Of a stretch of 64,000 nt of DNA, positions 27,278 through 37,689 are shown piece after piece (position 1 is the first letter of the stretch; each line of letters starts with the position of its first letter). Where the stretch lies: contig JAJCZL010000076.1 in assembly GCA_029262415.1 (NCBI GenBank), positions 25,813-89,812 on the forward strand. The letters are read 5' to 3'. Under the pieces are notes generated by a model that ran no database searches, was not told where the DNA came from, and saw only the letters and a list, made by a program, of their open reading frames with translations. The translations under genes were made by a program, and so were the position numbers. Origin of the DNA: Deltaproteobacteria bacterium (GTDB lineage Bacteria > Desulfobacterota > Binatia > UBA1149 > JAJCZL01).

Positions 27278-28534
27278 TTGAGCAGTGACGTCCGCTTTAC
27301 GCGGCTGAACAACGGCGTCCGCATCGTCTCTGAGGCGGTGCGTGACGTCGCTTCGGTCACCGTCGGTGTATGGGTCGAAAACGGCTCGCGGCATGAACCA
27401 GAAGGTAGTCGCGGTGTCTCTCACTTTATCGAGCACATGTTCTTTAAGGGGACGCCGTCGCGCACGGCCCGCCTGATTGCCGAAGAGATTGAATCGGTCG
27501 GCGGCTCGGTCAACGCGTTCACCGGCAAAGAACACACCTGTTACCACACCCGCACTCCGGCCACAGAACTCGAGCGTTCGCTCGACGTTCTAGCCGACAT
27601 GCTCCTCAACTCGACATTCGCCGACGCTGACATCGAGCTGGAGCGTGAGGTCATTCTTCAAGAGATCTACGACGCCGAGGACGTGCCCGAGGATTCGGTG
27701 CATGACTACTTCCTAGAGTCGTATTGGCCCGGTCACGGTTTGGGTTGGGCAATCGCCGGGACCGCGGAGAGCGTCATGGGAATCGGCTCGTCCGAGATGC
27801 TCCGTTTTCGCGCCGAGCGTTACTGTCCCGACCGCGTGGTGATTGCCGCTTCGGGGGCACTTGATCACGACGGTCTCGTCGAGCTTTGCCGCGATCGCTT
27901 CACGGCGTTGCAAGGCAGCTACGAGCCGGCACGTTACGATCTTCCGGACGTCAGCCCGGGGGTTTTCGTGCGTAACCGTGAAATTGAGCAGGTACACGCC
28001 GTAATCGGTTTTCCGGGCATCGCCACGGCTGATCCGCGGCGCTATACGGCCGATGTGATGATCGCTGCGCTTGGTGGTGGCATGAGTTCGCGGTTATTCC
28101 AGCAGATCCGAGAGGAACGCGGTAAGGCCTACTCGATCTACGCGTTCCAAAGCTGCTTCGAGGAGATTGGATACACGGGTATCTATGCCGCGACCGGCTC
28201 CGAGTCGGTCGGAGAAGTCGTTGACCTGACGCTCAAGTCGGTCGGCGAATTGGCGGCGAACGGTCTCGATGCCGCCGAACTCGACCGTACCAAGGGCCAG
28301 ATCAACGGCGGTATCCCGCTTTCGCTCGAGTCGACGGAGAATCGCATGTACCGGATCGCCCGCAACCGCCTTTGTTTCGATCGTGAAGTTTCGGTCGACG
28401 AGGTCATCAGGGGCGTGGAGGACGTGACCAACGAAGACATCATCGAGTTGGCTCGCGAGATATTTTCGTTTGATCGGGTCGGCATCGCACTGCTCGGCAA
28501 CGCCGATGCCCGTATGGTGTCGGTCCCGGCGTGA
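27278..28534 (+). CDS. M16-family zinc peptidase (pitrilysin/processing-peptidase type)
   Basis: A 418-residue metalloprotease with the inverted zinc motif HFIEH (His49, Glu52, His53) and the distal Glu in the [11 protein letters not shown] helix. The second half is a non-catalytic M16_C domain ([30 protein letters not shown]). TTG 27278 was chosen over GTG 27218 because [13 protein letters not shown] matches the family start and lies behind GAGGGCGG. It follows pnp as in many bacteria (YmxG-type proteins). The substrate is unknown. The stop overlaps the dut start. Confidence 0.92.
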   Translation: MSSDVRFTRLNNGVRIVSEAVRDVASVTVGVWVENGSRHEPEGSRGVSHFIEHMFFKGTPSRTARLIAEEIESVGGSVNAFTGKEHTCYHTRTPATELERSLDVLADMLLNSTFADADIELEREVILQEIYDAEDVPEDSVHDYFLESYWPGHGLGWAIAGTAESVMGIGSSEMLRFRAERYCPDRVVIAASGALDHDGLVELCRDRFTALQGSYEPARYDLPDVSPGVFVRNREIEQVHAVIGFPGIATADPRRYTADVMIAALGGGMSSRLFQQIREERGKAYSIYAFQSCFEEIGYTGIYAATGSESVGEVVDLTLKSVGELAANGLDAAELDRTKGQINGGIPLSLESTENRMYRIARNRLCFDREVSVDEVIRGVEDVTNEDIIELAREIFSFDRVGIALLGNADARMVSVPA

Positions 28535-28980
28535 GTGCCCAGATGATGCGCGTCACCGTTCGTCGGATCGGCAGCACTGTATTCGAGCTTCCCAAGTACG
28601 AGACGCCGGGATCGGTCGGCCTCGATCTCCGTGCAGCAATTGAAGCTCCTCTGACACTGGAACCGGGCGCGCGCATGCTTGTGCCAAGTGGGCTTGCGAT
28701 CGCGATACCCAGGGGTTACGAGGGCCAAGTCCGGGCGCGCAGCGGCCTAGCTCTTAAGCACGGGATTTGGCTTCCAAACGCACCGGGTACCATCGATTCT
28801 GACTACCGGGGAGAAATAGGCGTGATCCTCGCCAATTCGGGCGACGCGCCTTTTGAGGTCACTCCGGGTATTCGAATCGCCCAGCTCGTGATCTGCCCGG
28901 TCACGCAGGTGAGGTTGCTCGAAGTGGAGATTTTGGATGAGACCGACCGGGGCGGCGGAGGCTTCGGCCACACATCGTGA
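28531..28980 (+). CDS. dut: dUTP diphosphatase
   Basis: Hydrolyses dUTP to dUMP, keeping uracil out of DNA. The 149-residue trimeric type shows all five motifs: [19 protein letters not shown], the uracil-binding [21 protein letters not shown], and the flexible C-terminal GGGGFGHTS. It begins at GTG overlapping the M16 stop by 4 nt. The operon position after pnp and M16 agrees with other deltaproteobacterial genomes. Confidence 0.96.
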   Translation: MSAQMMRVTVRRIGSTVFELPKYETPGSVGLDLRAAIEAPLTLEPGARMLVPSGLAIAIPRGYEGQVRARSGLALKHGIWLPNAPGTIDSDYRGEIGVILANSGDAPFEVTPGIRIAQLVICPVTQVRLLEVEILDETDRGGGGFGHTS

Positions 28981-29010
28981 TTTTTGCCCGCTCTTGCTAA
29001 GGAGTGGGGC

Positions 29011-30300
29011 ATGATTCCGCGTTATTCCCGGCCCGAGATGGCCGGTATTTGGACCGACCAACACCGTCTCGAACTCAGTCTTGAGATCGAGATCCTGGTT
29101 TGTGAAGCGCTCGCGCGGCGCGGAACGATTCCCGAAGAAGCCGCCCGTGAGATTCGCGCGAACGCGAGCATCGACGCCGGGCGCGCTGCCGAGATCGAAG
29201 CAGAGGTTCATCACGACGTTATCGCACTGGTAACCGCCGCGGCTGAGACGGTCGGCGAGGCCGGGCGCTATCTGCACTTCGGCATGACCTCCTCGGATTT
29301 GGTCGACACCACGTTGGCACTGCAGTTGGTTGAGTCGGTTGCACTGCTCGACCAAGACATTCGCGGCTTGATGGCGGTCGTGAAGAAACTCGCTGAAGCC
29401 AACCGGGACGTCGTCATGGTCGGTCGCACGCACGGCATCCACGCCGAGCCGATTACCTTCGGCCTCAAGATGGCCGGCTGGTACTCGGAACTGCGCCGTG
29501 ATCTCGCCAGGCTTCACTCGGCACGCACCGAGATTGCTGTTGGCACTCTTTCTGGCGCGGTCGGCACCTATGCGATCAACCCCCCTGAGATCGAAGAAGA
29601 AGTGCTTTCCAAACTCGGCCTGACCCCCGAGCCGGTTGCGACTCAGATCGTTGCCCGCGACCGTCACGCGGTGTTCTTCACCACGCTCGCGGTGATTGCG
29701 GGCACAGTCGAACGCTTCGCTACCGAGATTCGCCACCTGCAACGTACCGAAGTCGCCGAGGCGTTCGAGCCCTTCGGGAAAGGCCAGAAGGGTTCGTCGG
29801 CTATGCCGCATAAGCGCAACCCGATTCTCGCCGAGAACCTTTGCGGGCTAGCCCGGCTGGTTCGCAGCTATTCGTTTGCGGCCCTCGAGAACATTGCATT
29901 GTGGCACGAGCGCGACATCTCGCATTCTTGTGTCGAGCGTGTGATTGGCCCCGACGCGACCATCGGCTTGGACTTCGCTTTAGTGAGGCTGACACGACTG
30001 CTCGACGGGCTCGAGGTCCGCCGCGAGACCATGCAACGTAACCTCGCCATCACCCAAGGCCGCATCGCTTCGGAGCGTGTGCTGCTCGCGCTTGTTGAGG
30101 CGGGGATCGACCGTGTTGAGGCTTACCGTTGGGTACAGCGCTGCGCGATGACCGACGGTGAGTTCGGCGAGCACGTGCGTGCCGACCCCGACATCAACAA
30201 GCACGTTGAACCGGAACGCATGGAAGCAATCCTCGACCCGAGGCACGGCTTGCGACACGTTGACGAAATCATGAACAGGGTTCTCACGGAGGAGCCATGA
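29011..30300 (+). CDS. purB: Adenylosuccinate lyase
   Basis: Acts twice in purine synthesis: it splits SAICAR to AICAR and adenylosuccinate to AMP. I chose ATG 29011 (429 residues), since AAGGAG lies 6 nt upstream and MIPRYSRPEMA is the family start; a TTG at 28984 is also in frame. The signature SSAMPHKRNP is intact, and the catalytic His region GRTHGIHAEP and TSSDLVDT are present. The stop overlaps the purC start as ATGA, and an AGGAG motif sits inside the purB end. Confidence 0.96.
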   Translation: MIPRYSRPEMAGIWTDQHRLELSLEIEILVCEALARRGTIPEEAAREIRANASIDAGRAAEIEAEVHHDVIALVTAAAETVGEAGRYLHFGMTSSDLVDTTLALQLVESVALLDQDIRGLMAVVKKLAEANRDVVMVGRTHGIHAEPITFGLKMAGWYSELRRDLARLHSARTEIAVGTLSGAVGTYAINPPEIEEEVLSKLGLTPEPVATQIVARDRHAVFFTTLAVIAGTVERFATEIRHLQRTEVAEAFEPFGKGQKGSSAMPHKRNPILAENLCGLARLVRSYSFAALENIALWHERDISHSCVERVIGPDATIGLDFALVRLTRLLDGLEVRRETMQRNLAITQGRIASERVLLALVEAGIDRVEAYRWVQRCAMTDGEFGEHVRADPDINKHVEPERMEAILDPRHGLRHVDEIMNRVLTEEP

Positions 30301-31013
30301 ACGCACCGACCAAGACCGACATGATCGCCGAAGGAAAGGCGAAGTTGATCTACAACACCACCGATCCCGATTGCGTAATCTTTTACTTTAAAGACGACGC
30401 GACTGCCTTCAACGCGCAAAAAAAGGGCACGATTGAGAGCAAGGGGATTCTCAACAACAAGATCTCGGCGCTTTTTTTCAAGGAACTGAAGGAGCGCGGC
30501 GTAGAGAACCACTTCATCGAACAACTCAGTGAGCGTGAGATGCTGGTGCGCAAGCTCGAGATCATCCCGGTCGAGACCGTCACGCGCAACATTGTGGCCG
30601 GTTCGCTGCAAAAACGTACCGGCAAACCTGAGGGCTTCGAACTGCCCAACGCGATCGTCGAGTATTACTACAAGGACGATGGGCTTGGTGACCCGATGAT
30701 CAACGATGAGCACATCCTGACCTTCGGCTGGGCTAAGCGCGAAGAACTCGACGTGATCCATGAGCGTGCTCTCCAGGTCAACGAGTTTCTCAAGGCCTAC
30801 ATGGGCGAGCGCGGCATCTTGCTGGTTGATTTCAAGCTCGAGTTTGGCCGCACCAAAACCGGCGAAGTATTGCTCGGTGACGAGATCTGTCCTGACACTT
30901 GCCGTTTCTGGGACGCGAAGACGCGTAAGAAACTCGACAAAGACCGTTTCCGCCAAGACCTAGGCGACGTTGAGGCCGCTTACCAAGAGATCGCATCGAG
31001 GGTGGGGGCTTGA
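30297..31013 (+). CDS. purC: Phosphoribosylaminoimidazole-succinocarboxamide synthase
   Basis: ATP-dependent joining of aspartate to CAIR, giving SAICAR, the substrate of the neighbouring PurB. The 238-residue protein has the IAEGKAKLIYNT opening, the ISALFFKELKERG helix, VETVTRNIVAGS and the DFKLEFGRTKTGEVLLGDEI substrate and metal site split over family positions, ending PDTCRFWD. The ATG overlaps purB and the stop is 2 nt before the purS start. Confidence 0.97.
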   Translation: MNAPTKTDMIAEGKAKLIYNTTDPDCVIFYFKDDATAFNAQKKGTIESKGILNNKISALFFKELKERGVENHFIEQLSEREMLVRKLEIIPVETVTRNIVAGSLQKRTGKPEGFELPNAIVEYYYKDDGLGDPMINDEHILTFGWAKREELDVIHERALQVNEFLKAYMGERGILLVDFKLEFGRTKTGEVLLGDEICPDTCRFWDAKTRKKLDKDRFRQDLGDVEAAYQEIASRVGA

Positions 31014-31015
31014 TC

Positions 31016-31315
31016 GTGGACTATCTCGCACGCGTTTACGTCACGCCGAAACCGGCGGTACTCGACCCCCAGGGCCGAGCGGTCGCAGATAGCCTGCACT
31101 CGCTCGGTTTCGACGAGATCGGCGACGTGCGGCTCGGTAAGTACATTGAGGTCACACTCTCTGGACCCAGCAGCGAGGTAGTCGGTGAGCGCGTCGACGC
31201 GATGTGCCGCCGCCTGCTTGCCAACAACGTCATCGAAGACTTCCGCTTCGACGTCGAGTATGCCGCCGGCAGCGGCGCGAGCGACAACACCAATGCGCAG
31301 GGGCAGGCCAGGTGA
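31016..31315 (+). CDS. purS: FGAM synthase small subunit PurS
   Basis: Small structural subunit that bridges PurL and PurQ in the three-part formylglycinamidine ribonucleotide synthase. With GTG 31016 it has 99 residues; an overlapping TTG at 31010 is the alternative. The ARVYVTPKPAVLDPQG opening and the SLGFDEIGDVRLGKYIEV middle are typical. The final 20 residues are a Gly/Ala/Ser-rich tail. The stop overlaps the purQ start by 4 nt. Confidence 0.94.
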   Translation: MDYLARVYVTPKPAVLDPQGRAVADSLHSLGFDEIGDVRLGKYIEVTLSGPSSEVVGERVDAMCRRLLANNVIEDFRFDVEYAAGSGASDNTNAQGQAR

Positions 31316-32013
31316 AGTGGGGGGTCGTGGTATTTCCCGGTTCGAACGACGACCGGGATTCGCTGTACGCTCTGCACGACGTTATCGGCCACGACGCGGT
31401 TGCACTCTGGCATGCCGAGTCGGATTTGAAGGGCGTTGATGCCGTTGTGCTTCCCGGCGGATTCTCCTACGGCGACTATTTGCGCTGTGGTGCGATCGCG
31501 CGCTTCTCGCCGGTAGTGGCGTCGGTGATCGAACACGCCAACTGCGGCGCTCCGGTGCTCGGTATCTGCAACGGCTTTCAGGTGCTGTGCGAGGCCGGAC
31601 TGCTTCCGGGCGCTCTGGTGCGGAACAAAGACCTGCGGTTCATATGTCGAAGCGAGCGACTGCGTGTGGAGACGGCCGATACGGCATTCTCGTGTATGTA
31701 CAACGCGGGCGAGACCATCGAGATCCCAGTCAAGCACGGTGAGGGTTGCTACACGGCCGATGCGGCAACGCTGCGCGAACTTGAAGATGGTAGGCGCGTC
31801 GTGTTCCGATATGCCGATGGTGCTGCCAACGGATCGAGCGCCGACATCGCCGGTATCGCCAACACCGCGGGAAACGTCGTTGGCTTGATGCCGCACCCCG
31901 AACACGCCGTAGACGCGGCGGTCGGATCGACCGACGGCCGACGCATATTTGAATCGGCAGCGGCGTGGCTTGCTTCGTCGCGTGTCGGTGCCGATGCTTC
32001 AGCGAGAGCCTAG
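31312..32013 (+). CDS. purQ: FGAM synthase glutaminase subunit PurQ
   Basis: Class I glutamine amidotransferase that supplies ammonia to PurL. GTG 31312 overlaps the purS stop and gives 233 residues starting KWGVVVFPGSNDD. Catalytic residues are the Cys in VLGICNGFQ and the His/Glu pair in MPHPEHAV. LPGGFSYGDYLR is a family signature. A 72-nt gap separates it from purL, while purB to purQ are overlapping or nearly so. Confidence 0.96.
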   Translation: MKWGVVVFPGSNDDRDSLYALHDVIGHDAVALWHAESDLKGVDAVVLPGGFSYGDYLRCGAIARFSPVVASVIEHANCGAPVLGICNGFQVLCEAGLLPGALVRNKDLRFICRSERLRVETADTAFSCMYNAGETIEIPVKHGEGCYTADAATLRELEDGRRVVFRYADGAANGSSADIAGIANTAGNVVGLMPHPEHAVDAAVGSTDGRRIFESAAAWLASSRVGADASARA

Positions 32014-32085
32014 GCGCCCCACACGCTACGAGTCCGGCAGTACCAACGCACGCGGCGAGAAACGATCCGGTAGGAAACCAACCTG

Positions 32086-34374
32086 ATGGCAAGAACCGCA
32101 GTATCCCAAACACTGAAGATCGACGAGGCCGCTGCACTCGAACACGGACTGACAGTCGATGAGTACGCGCGTATCGTCACTGCACTCGGGCGCACGCCGA
32201 CCATTGAAGAACTCGGTGTGTACTCGGTGATGTGGTCGGAGCACTGCAGCTACAAGAGTTCACGAGCGCACCTGAAAAGATTTCCGACCGACGGACGATG
32301 CGTGTTGCAGGGACCGGGCGAGAACGCGGGGGCGGTCGATATCGGCGGCGGTATGGCTGCGATCTTCAAGATCGAGAGCCATAACCACCCCTCGTTTGTC
32401 GAACCATTCCAAGGCGCAGCCACCGGTGTCGGCGGTATCCTACGCGACGTATTTACAATGGGCGCCCGTCCGGTCGCGAATATGAACTCGCTTCGTTTCG
32501 GCAGCGCGGACCACGAACGTACTCCGTTCTTGTTACGAGGTGTAGTCGACGGCATCGGCAGCTACGGCAACTGTGTCGGTGTCCCGACGGTCGGCGGCGA
32601 GGTCTACTTTGACTCGGGCTACGACGGCAACATCCTCGTCAACGCTTTTAACCTAGGCATTGTTCAGGCCGATAAGATCTTCCGTGCGATTGCGAGCGGA
32701 ACCGGCAATCCGGTGCTGTACGTCGGCTCCAAGACTGGGCGTGACGGCATCCACGGTGCGAGTCTACTTGCGAGCTCTGAGTTCAAAGAAGAATCCGAGC
32801 AGATGAAACCGACCGTACAGGTTGGTGACCCGTTTACTGAGAACTTGCTGATCGAAGCCTGTCTCGAGGTCATGGCCGGTGACGACGTCGTTGCCATCCA
32901 AGACATGGGTGCGGCGGGTCTAACCAGCTCGTCGGTTGAGATGGCCTCGCGCGGTGGCGTCGGCATCCGTTTGAATCTCGATCTGATTCCCTTGCGCGAT
33001 CCCACGCTGACTCCCTACGAGATGCTCCTCTCTGAATCCCAAGAGCGCATGGTCCTCGTGGTTAGGAAGGGCCGCGAGGAGGCCGTTGCCGGCATTTACC
33101 GTCGTTGGGGGCTTTCGTGCGTCACGGTCGGAGAGGTAACCGATGACAACCGCTTCACAGCACTGTACCGAGGCGAAGAAGTTGTCTCGATCCCGGCGGA
33201 CTCCTTAACCGACGATGCGCCGGTCTACGAACGTCCAATCAAAGAACCGACATCAAAGCGCAAACCGCTCGACCTTGCGCGAATCCACGACAGTACCGAT
33301 CTTGCACACGACCTCCTTGAGCTTCTCGGTTCGCCCAACCTGTGCAGCCGAGCGTGGATCTACCAGCAGTACGATTCTTACGTCGGTGCGAACACCCTGG
33401 TGCAGCCCGGCGGCGACGCGGCCGTCGTCCGCGTGCGCGAGAACGGTGGAGCACTGGCTATGACCACCGACTGCAACTCGCGCTATGTTGCGCTTGATCC
33501 ATTCGTTGGGGCCGGCCACGCCGTAGCAGAGGCGGCGCGCAACGTGGCGGTAACCGGTGCGACTCCGCTGGCAATTAGCGACTGTCTGAACTTCGGCAAC
33601 CCAGAAAAACCAGAGGTCATGTGGCAATTCGCGCGCGCGGTAGACGGCATGATCGAGGGCTGTCTAGCGTTCGATACGCCGGTCATCTCCGGCAACGTCA
33701 GCTTTTACAACGACACCCGCGGCGAATCGATCCCGCCGACGCCTACCGTAGCGATGGTCGGACTTATCAAGGACAGTGCACGTGTTGCCACCGCGGGATT
33801 CAAAGTTGAGGGCGAGACCGTGTGTCTGATCGGTAACGGTGTACCTGAGCTGAACGGATCCGAGTACCTGTTTACTAAGCATGGCGCCACCGGCGAGCGC
33901 CCGCCCGCGCTCGACCTTGCCGCCGAAGTCATCACTTCGCGCGTATGTGCAGGCTTGATTGCCGAAGGTATTGTAGTCACGGCGCACGATGTCGCCGATG
34001 GTGGAATAGCAGTTGCGCTCGCGGAGATGTGTTTGACCGGAACCGGCATCGGTTGTGACGTAGTCGTTCCCGCTCCGTCGGTCGCAGCAACCGATTCAGC
34101 CTCACGCAGCGACGTGGCAGCGTTCGGCGAGTCAGGGTGTCGCATTCTCTTGTCGGTCGCTCCAGCCAATCGGAGCAGTGTCCGTAAGGCTTGTGAGAAG
34201 GCGGGGATCGGCTTCGCCCAACTGGGCAGCACTGGAGGCCAAAGCCTTCGCTTGGCTATCGGTGAAACGGGGGGTGAGAAGCGCCGTGCATTCGAACTTT
34301 CGATTGCTGCTCTCAGAGAACCTTGGGCGTCGTTCTTGCCCTCTATCGCGGCGCGACGTGGGGGCAACGCATAG
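32086..34374 (+). CDS. purL: FGAM synthase large subunit PurL
   Basis: Synthetase subunit of the PurSQL complex. The 762-residue length is that of small PurL, which fits the presence of separate purS and purQ genes. Family blocks include [33 protein letters not shown], the [11 protein letters not shown] turn, and the second-half GAVAMTTDCN-like region (here [10 protein letters not shown]). The ATG follows TAGGAAACC. The purF gene lies 123 nt downstream, so it may have its own promoter. Confidence 0.97.
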   Translation: MARTAVSQTLKIDEAAALEHGLTVDEYARIVTALGRTPTIEELGVYSVMWSEHCSYKSSRAHLKRFPTDGRCVLQGPGENAGAVDIGGGMAAIFKIESHNHPSFVEPFQGAATGVGGILRDVFTMGARPVANMNSLRFGSADHERTPFLLRGVVDGIGSYGNCVGVPTVGGEVYFDSGYDGNILVNAFNLGIVQADKIFRAIASGTGNPVLYVGSKTGRDGIHGASLLASSEFKEESEQMKPTVQVGDPFTENLLIEACLEVMAGDDVVAIQDMGAAGLTSSSVEMASRGGVGIRLNLDLIPLRDPTLTPYEMLLSESQERMVLVVRKGREEAVAGIYRRWGLSCVTVGEVTDDNRFTALYRGEEVVSIPADSLTDDAPVYERPIKEPTSKRKPLDLARIHDSTDLAHDLLELLGSPNLCSRAWIYQQYDSYVGANTLVQPGGDAAVVRVRENGGALAMTTDCNSRYVALDPFVGAGHAVAEAARNVAVTGATPLAISDCLNFGNPEKPEVMWQFARAVDGMIEGCLAFDTPVISGNVSFYNDTRGESIPPTPTVAMVGLIKDSARVATAGFKVEGETVCLIGNGVPELNGSEYLFTKHGATGERPPALDLAAEVITSRVCAGLIAEGIVVTAHDVADGGIAVALAEMCLTGTGIGCDVVVPAPSVAATDSASRSDVAAFGESGCRILLSVAPANRSSVRKACEKAGIGFAQLGSTGGQSLRLAIGETGGEKRRAFELSIAALREPWASFLPSIAARRGGNA

Positions 34375-34497
34375 CCGGGTAGATTGCCCGAGTGCGTGGG
34401 TGAGCATCGTGCGTCGACCGACAAACCGGTGCGCTTCGTGCGCCATGCATTGAGGTAAATCTCTGTACACGGCACCCATACGTGGTATGACTCAGGG

Positions 34498-35955
34498 GTG
34501 GCGGATACGAGTCCCGACCGGTTTCACGAAGAGTGCGGCGTTGTTGGTATTTACGGACGTGCGGAAGCCGCGAACCTCGCCTATTTAGGATTGTACGCCC
34601 TCCAGCATCGCGGCCAGGAGGGCGCGGGTATCGCATCGAGCGACGGCAACGTGCTGATCAGCCACCGCGGGCTGGGTCTGGTTGCCGACATCTTTGACGA
34701 AGAGATAGTCAGGCGACTCTCAGGTGAAGCTGCGATCGGCCACAACCGCTACTCGACGGCCGGACAGACCCTTCTTCGAAACACACAGCCTTTCGTAGTC
34801 GAATACGCACTGGGTAGCCTGGCGGTCAGCCACAACGGCAATTTCACCAACGCACAAACGCTGCGCAAGCAGCTTGAAGCCAAAGGTTCGATCTTTCAGT
34901 CAAACGTCGATACTGAAGTCCTCGTTCATCTGATCGCCCGCGCCGAGCATTCGACGCTTCTCGAGCGGACGATTTCAGCGCTCAGCCAGGTCGAAGGCGC
35001 GTACTCGCTTGCGTTCCTGTCGCCACACGAGATGATCACGGCGCGCGATCCGCACGGCTTCCGACCCCTGGTGCTCGGACGCTTCGAGGGCGGCGGTTAC
35101 GTGGTGGCCTCAGAGACCTGCGCGCTGGATCTTCTCGAAGCCGAGTACGTGCGCGAGGTCGAACCCGGCGAGGTTATCCGCTTCGCCGGCGCCAAGCTCG
35201 AATCCTACAAGCCGTTTAACAAGGAGCGCGCGCGTCGGTGCATCTTTGAGTACATCTATTTCGCGCGGCCCGACTCGCGCGTGTTCGGCCGCAACGTCTA
35301 TGCCGTTCGCAAAGAGCTCGGCCGCCAGCTGGCGCGTGAGTCGCACAAGCCCGCCGACATCGTTGTCCCGGTGCCCGACTCGGGCGTGCCCGCAGCTTTG
35401 GGCTACGCTGAACAGGCGCGCTTGCCGTTTGAGATGGGACTCATCCGTAACCACTACGTCGGCCGTACGTTCATCGAGCCTACCGATTCGATTCGACACT
35501 TCGGTGTGAAAGTAAAACTGAACGCCCAACGCGACGTCCTCGAGGGTAAACGCGTAATCGTTGTCGATGATTCGATCGTGCGCGGCACGACCAGCAAGAA
35601 GATCGTGCGTATGATCCGTGCCGCCGGTGCCGCCGAGGTGCATATGCGCATCAGCGCGCCGCCGACCATCAGCCCGTGTTACTACGGTGTTGATACTCCC
35701 ACCCACGGCGAACTCATCGCCAACAACCACTCGCTTGACGAGATTCGCGACTTCATGGGTGCCGACTCGCTGGCCTATTTAAGTGAAGAAGGTATGTACG
35801 CCTTTACGGGCACCGGAAATAAGCCCGGCTTCTGCGATGCCTGCTTCACCGGCGTCTACCCCGTAGAGATAACCGACGAAGCCGAGACCCGTCAGATGCG
35901 CCTGTTCCAGGCCCTTGAGCGCGGTCCCAAGCGCCTGCGGCTCGTCAAAGAGTAA
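34498..35955 (+). CDS. purF: Amidophosphoribosyltransferase (Fe-S type)
   Basis: First enzyme of purine synthesis, making phosphoribosylamine from PRPP and glutamine. GTG start, 485 residues. A short propeptide of about 12 residues precedes the catalytic Cys in [10 protein letters not shown], so it should be matured by self-cleavage as in Bacillus. The 4Fe-4S ligand candidates of that type are all present: [17 protein letters not shown] and the FCDACF pair. The PRPP motif [14 protein letters not shown] is intact. It ends the purine cluster. Confidence 0.97.
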   Translation: MADTSPDRFHEECGVVGIYGRAEAANLAYLGLYALQHRGQEGAGIASSDGNVLISHRGLGLVADIFDEEIVRRLSGEAAIGHNRYSTAGQTLLRNTQPFVVEYALGSLAVSHNGNFTNAQTLRKQLEAKGSIFQSNVDTEVLVHLIARAEHSTLLERTISALSQVEGAYSLAFLSPHEMITARDPHGFRPLVLGRFEGGGYVVASETCALDLLEAEYVREVEPGEVIRFAGAKLESYKPFNKERARRCIFEYIYFARPDSRVFGRNVYAVRKELGRQLARESHKPADIVVPVPDSGVPAALGYAEQARLPFEMGLIRNHYVGRTFIEPTDSIRHFGVKVKLNAQRDVLEGKRVIVVDDSIVRGTTSKKIVRMIRAAGAAEVHMRISAPPTISPCYYGVDTPTHGELIANNHSLDEIRDFMGADSLAYLSEEGMYAFTGTGNKPGFCDACFTGVYPVEITDEAETRQMRLFQALERGPKRLRLVKE

Positions 35956-36138
35956 GCACCTGCGCCCCTGTCTGGGGTAGAAACTCGTCCGATCGTGGCG
36001 TTGTTTCCGCTAGAACCGGCTGATTCAGGTGAATTTCGACATCCTTGGGCGCTATTCGGCCCGGTTTAGTGTAGGATAATTCGACATTCATGGGTTTTTG
36101 GCTATGGTTTTCGACCCTAGCACTGGGTATTTCGACCG
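35956..36138 (+). promoter_or_regulatory. Leader of the fic gene with four TTCGAC hexamers
   Basis: The 183-nt gap between purF and the fic gene has no gene. TTCGAC occurs at 36035, 36080, 36110 and 36131, the last ending 3 nt before the fic ATG. The first two sit in longer similar blocks (AATTTCGACATCCTTGGG and ATAATTCGACATTCATGGG). No Shine-Dalgarno sequence precedes the ATG. The repeats could be operator sites, which is inference. Confidence 0.35.
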
Positions 36139-37689
36139 ATGAAACTACAATTTCCAAGCCGGACGAGCTTTCGCGGAGAGCTTTTGCCGCTCGAAACCCG
36201 GCCGGTGGGCTGGGCGGCCCTTGTCTCGGCGCTGGGACTACAGGCTCCCGTGCGCGGCCCGAGCTGCATTTCGGCGAAGCACGTGCGCGGCAGCCGTCGC
36301 CGGCACGGGATCTGGAGCGTCTTCGATAAGCGTTACGATCCTGGCGAGACCTTCGTCGATCAGCTGGTGTTCGCGCTGCGCCACGAGAACCTCGATTTGC
36401 TGATTCTCAAGCGCGCGTTCGAGGTCGCCGAACCGTCGGCGCTCGAAGCGTACGTGCGTTCGGCTCCGACCGGTGCTACGGCGCGTCGCGCGTGGTTCTT
36501 CTATGAGTGGCTAACCGACCGGACACTGGACCTTGCGGATGCGCCGGGCGTAGCCGCCGTCGATGCGCTCGATCAGCAAGACTATTTCACCGCGCCGGGT
36601 ACGCTTTCGCGCCGTCACCGCGTGCGCGACAATCTTCTCGGCACCAAAACGTTCTGTCCGATCATTCGCAGAACCGATGCACTCGAAGATTTCATCGCAT
36701 TGGGGCTTGCCGAGAAAGCCGGCGAGCAGATCGGCAAGACCGGCGCGCATCTGATCGCGCGCGCGGCTAGTTTCATGCTGCTGGCCGACAGCCGCGCGAG
36801 TTTTGCGATCGAAGGCGAACGGCCGCAGCAAAGCCGCCTCCAACGTTGGGGCGACGCGATCGTGGAGGCGGGCAAGCGCAGCCTCGATGAGAACGAAATC
36901 CATCGCCTGCACGCGATTGTGATCGGTGACGACCGCTTTACCAAGATCGGCTATCGCGACGACGGTGTTTTTCTTGGCGAGCGCGACCATAACCACGAGC
37001 CATTGCCCGAGTTCATAGGTGCACGCGCCGACGACTTGGCGGAGATGATGGAGGGCCTCTTCGCCTGCAACCGACGCCTCGCTACCGGTGAATTCGATGC
37101 GGTGCTACAGGCCGCGGCGATCGCGTTTGGCTTTGTCTTCATCCATCCGCTCGCAGACGGCAACGGCCGTCTGCACCGCTGTCTGGTCCATCACGTTCTG
37201 GCCAAACGCGGGTTTACACCCACCGGGATGGTGTTCCCTGTTTCATCAGTAATGCTCGATCGTATCGACGCTTACCGCAGCACGCTGCAGCTACACACCA
37301 AGCCGCTCATGGATTTCATTGAGTGGCGGCCAACGTCGGACCGCAACGTTGACGTGACCAACGACACCGCCGATCTGTACCGCTACTTTGATTGCACAGA
37401 CGCGGCCGAGTTCTTGTACGGGTGTGTTCGCCGCACCGTCGATGAAGACCTGCCGCGTGAGATCAACTATCTACGGCGCCACGACGAGGCGCTCGAACGC
37501 GTCATGCATACGGTCGAGATGCCTGATCGTCTCGCGCAAAACCTGATCATGTTCATTCGTCAAAACGCCGGGACACTGCCCTCACGCCGCCGCACGACCG
37601 AGTTCTCTGCGCTCAGCGATGACGAGGTCACCGCTCTCGAAGCGATCGTCAACGAGTCGTTTGCAGGGTTTGAAGCAGGTTCACTGTGA
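36139..37689 (+). CDS. Fic-domain protein with N-terminal inhibitory motif (class II)
   Basis: Fic proteins transfer AMP or related groups to target proteins. The 516-residue protein has the core motif HPLADGNGRLHR at 336-347 (consensus HPFx[D/E]GNGRxxR, Phe replaced by Leu) with catalytic His336. Upstream, SFAIEG (221-226) fits the inhibitory helix motif SxxxE[G/N], so the activity should be autoinhibited through Glu225. Residues 1-200 form an unassigned domain, with Trp/Arg/Pro-rich beginnings. No antitoxin gene adjoins, which fits a class II Fic that carries its own inhibitor. The stop region overlaps that of the convergent secreted-protein gene. Confidence 0.88.
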   Translation: MKLQFPSRTSFRGELLPLETRPVGWAALVSALGLQAPVRGPSCISAKHVRGSRRRHGIWSVFDKRYDPGETFVDQLVFALRHENLDLLILKRAFEVAEPSALEAYVRSAPTGATARRAWFFYEWLTDRTLDLADAPGVAAVDALDQQDYFTAPGTLSRRHRVRDNLLGTKTFCPIIRRTDALEDFIALGLAEKAGEQIGKTGAHLIARAASFMLLADSRASFAIEGERPQQSRLQRWGDAIVEAGKRSLDENEIHRLHAIVIGDDRFTKIGYRDDGVFLGERDHNHEPLPEFIGARADDLAEMMEGLFACNRRLATGEFDAVLQAAAIAFGFVFIHPLADGNGRLHRCLVHHVLAKRGFTPTGMVFPVSSVMLDRIDAYRSTLQLHTKPLMDFIEWRPTSDRNVDVTNDTADLYRYFDCTDAAEFLYGCVRRTVDEDLPREINYLRRHDEALERVMHTVEMPDRLAQNLIMFIRQNAGTLPSRRRTTEFSALSDDEVTALEAIVNESFAGFEAGSL

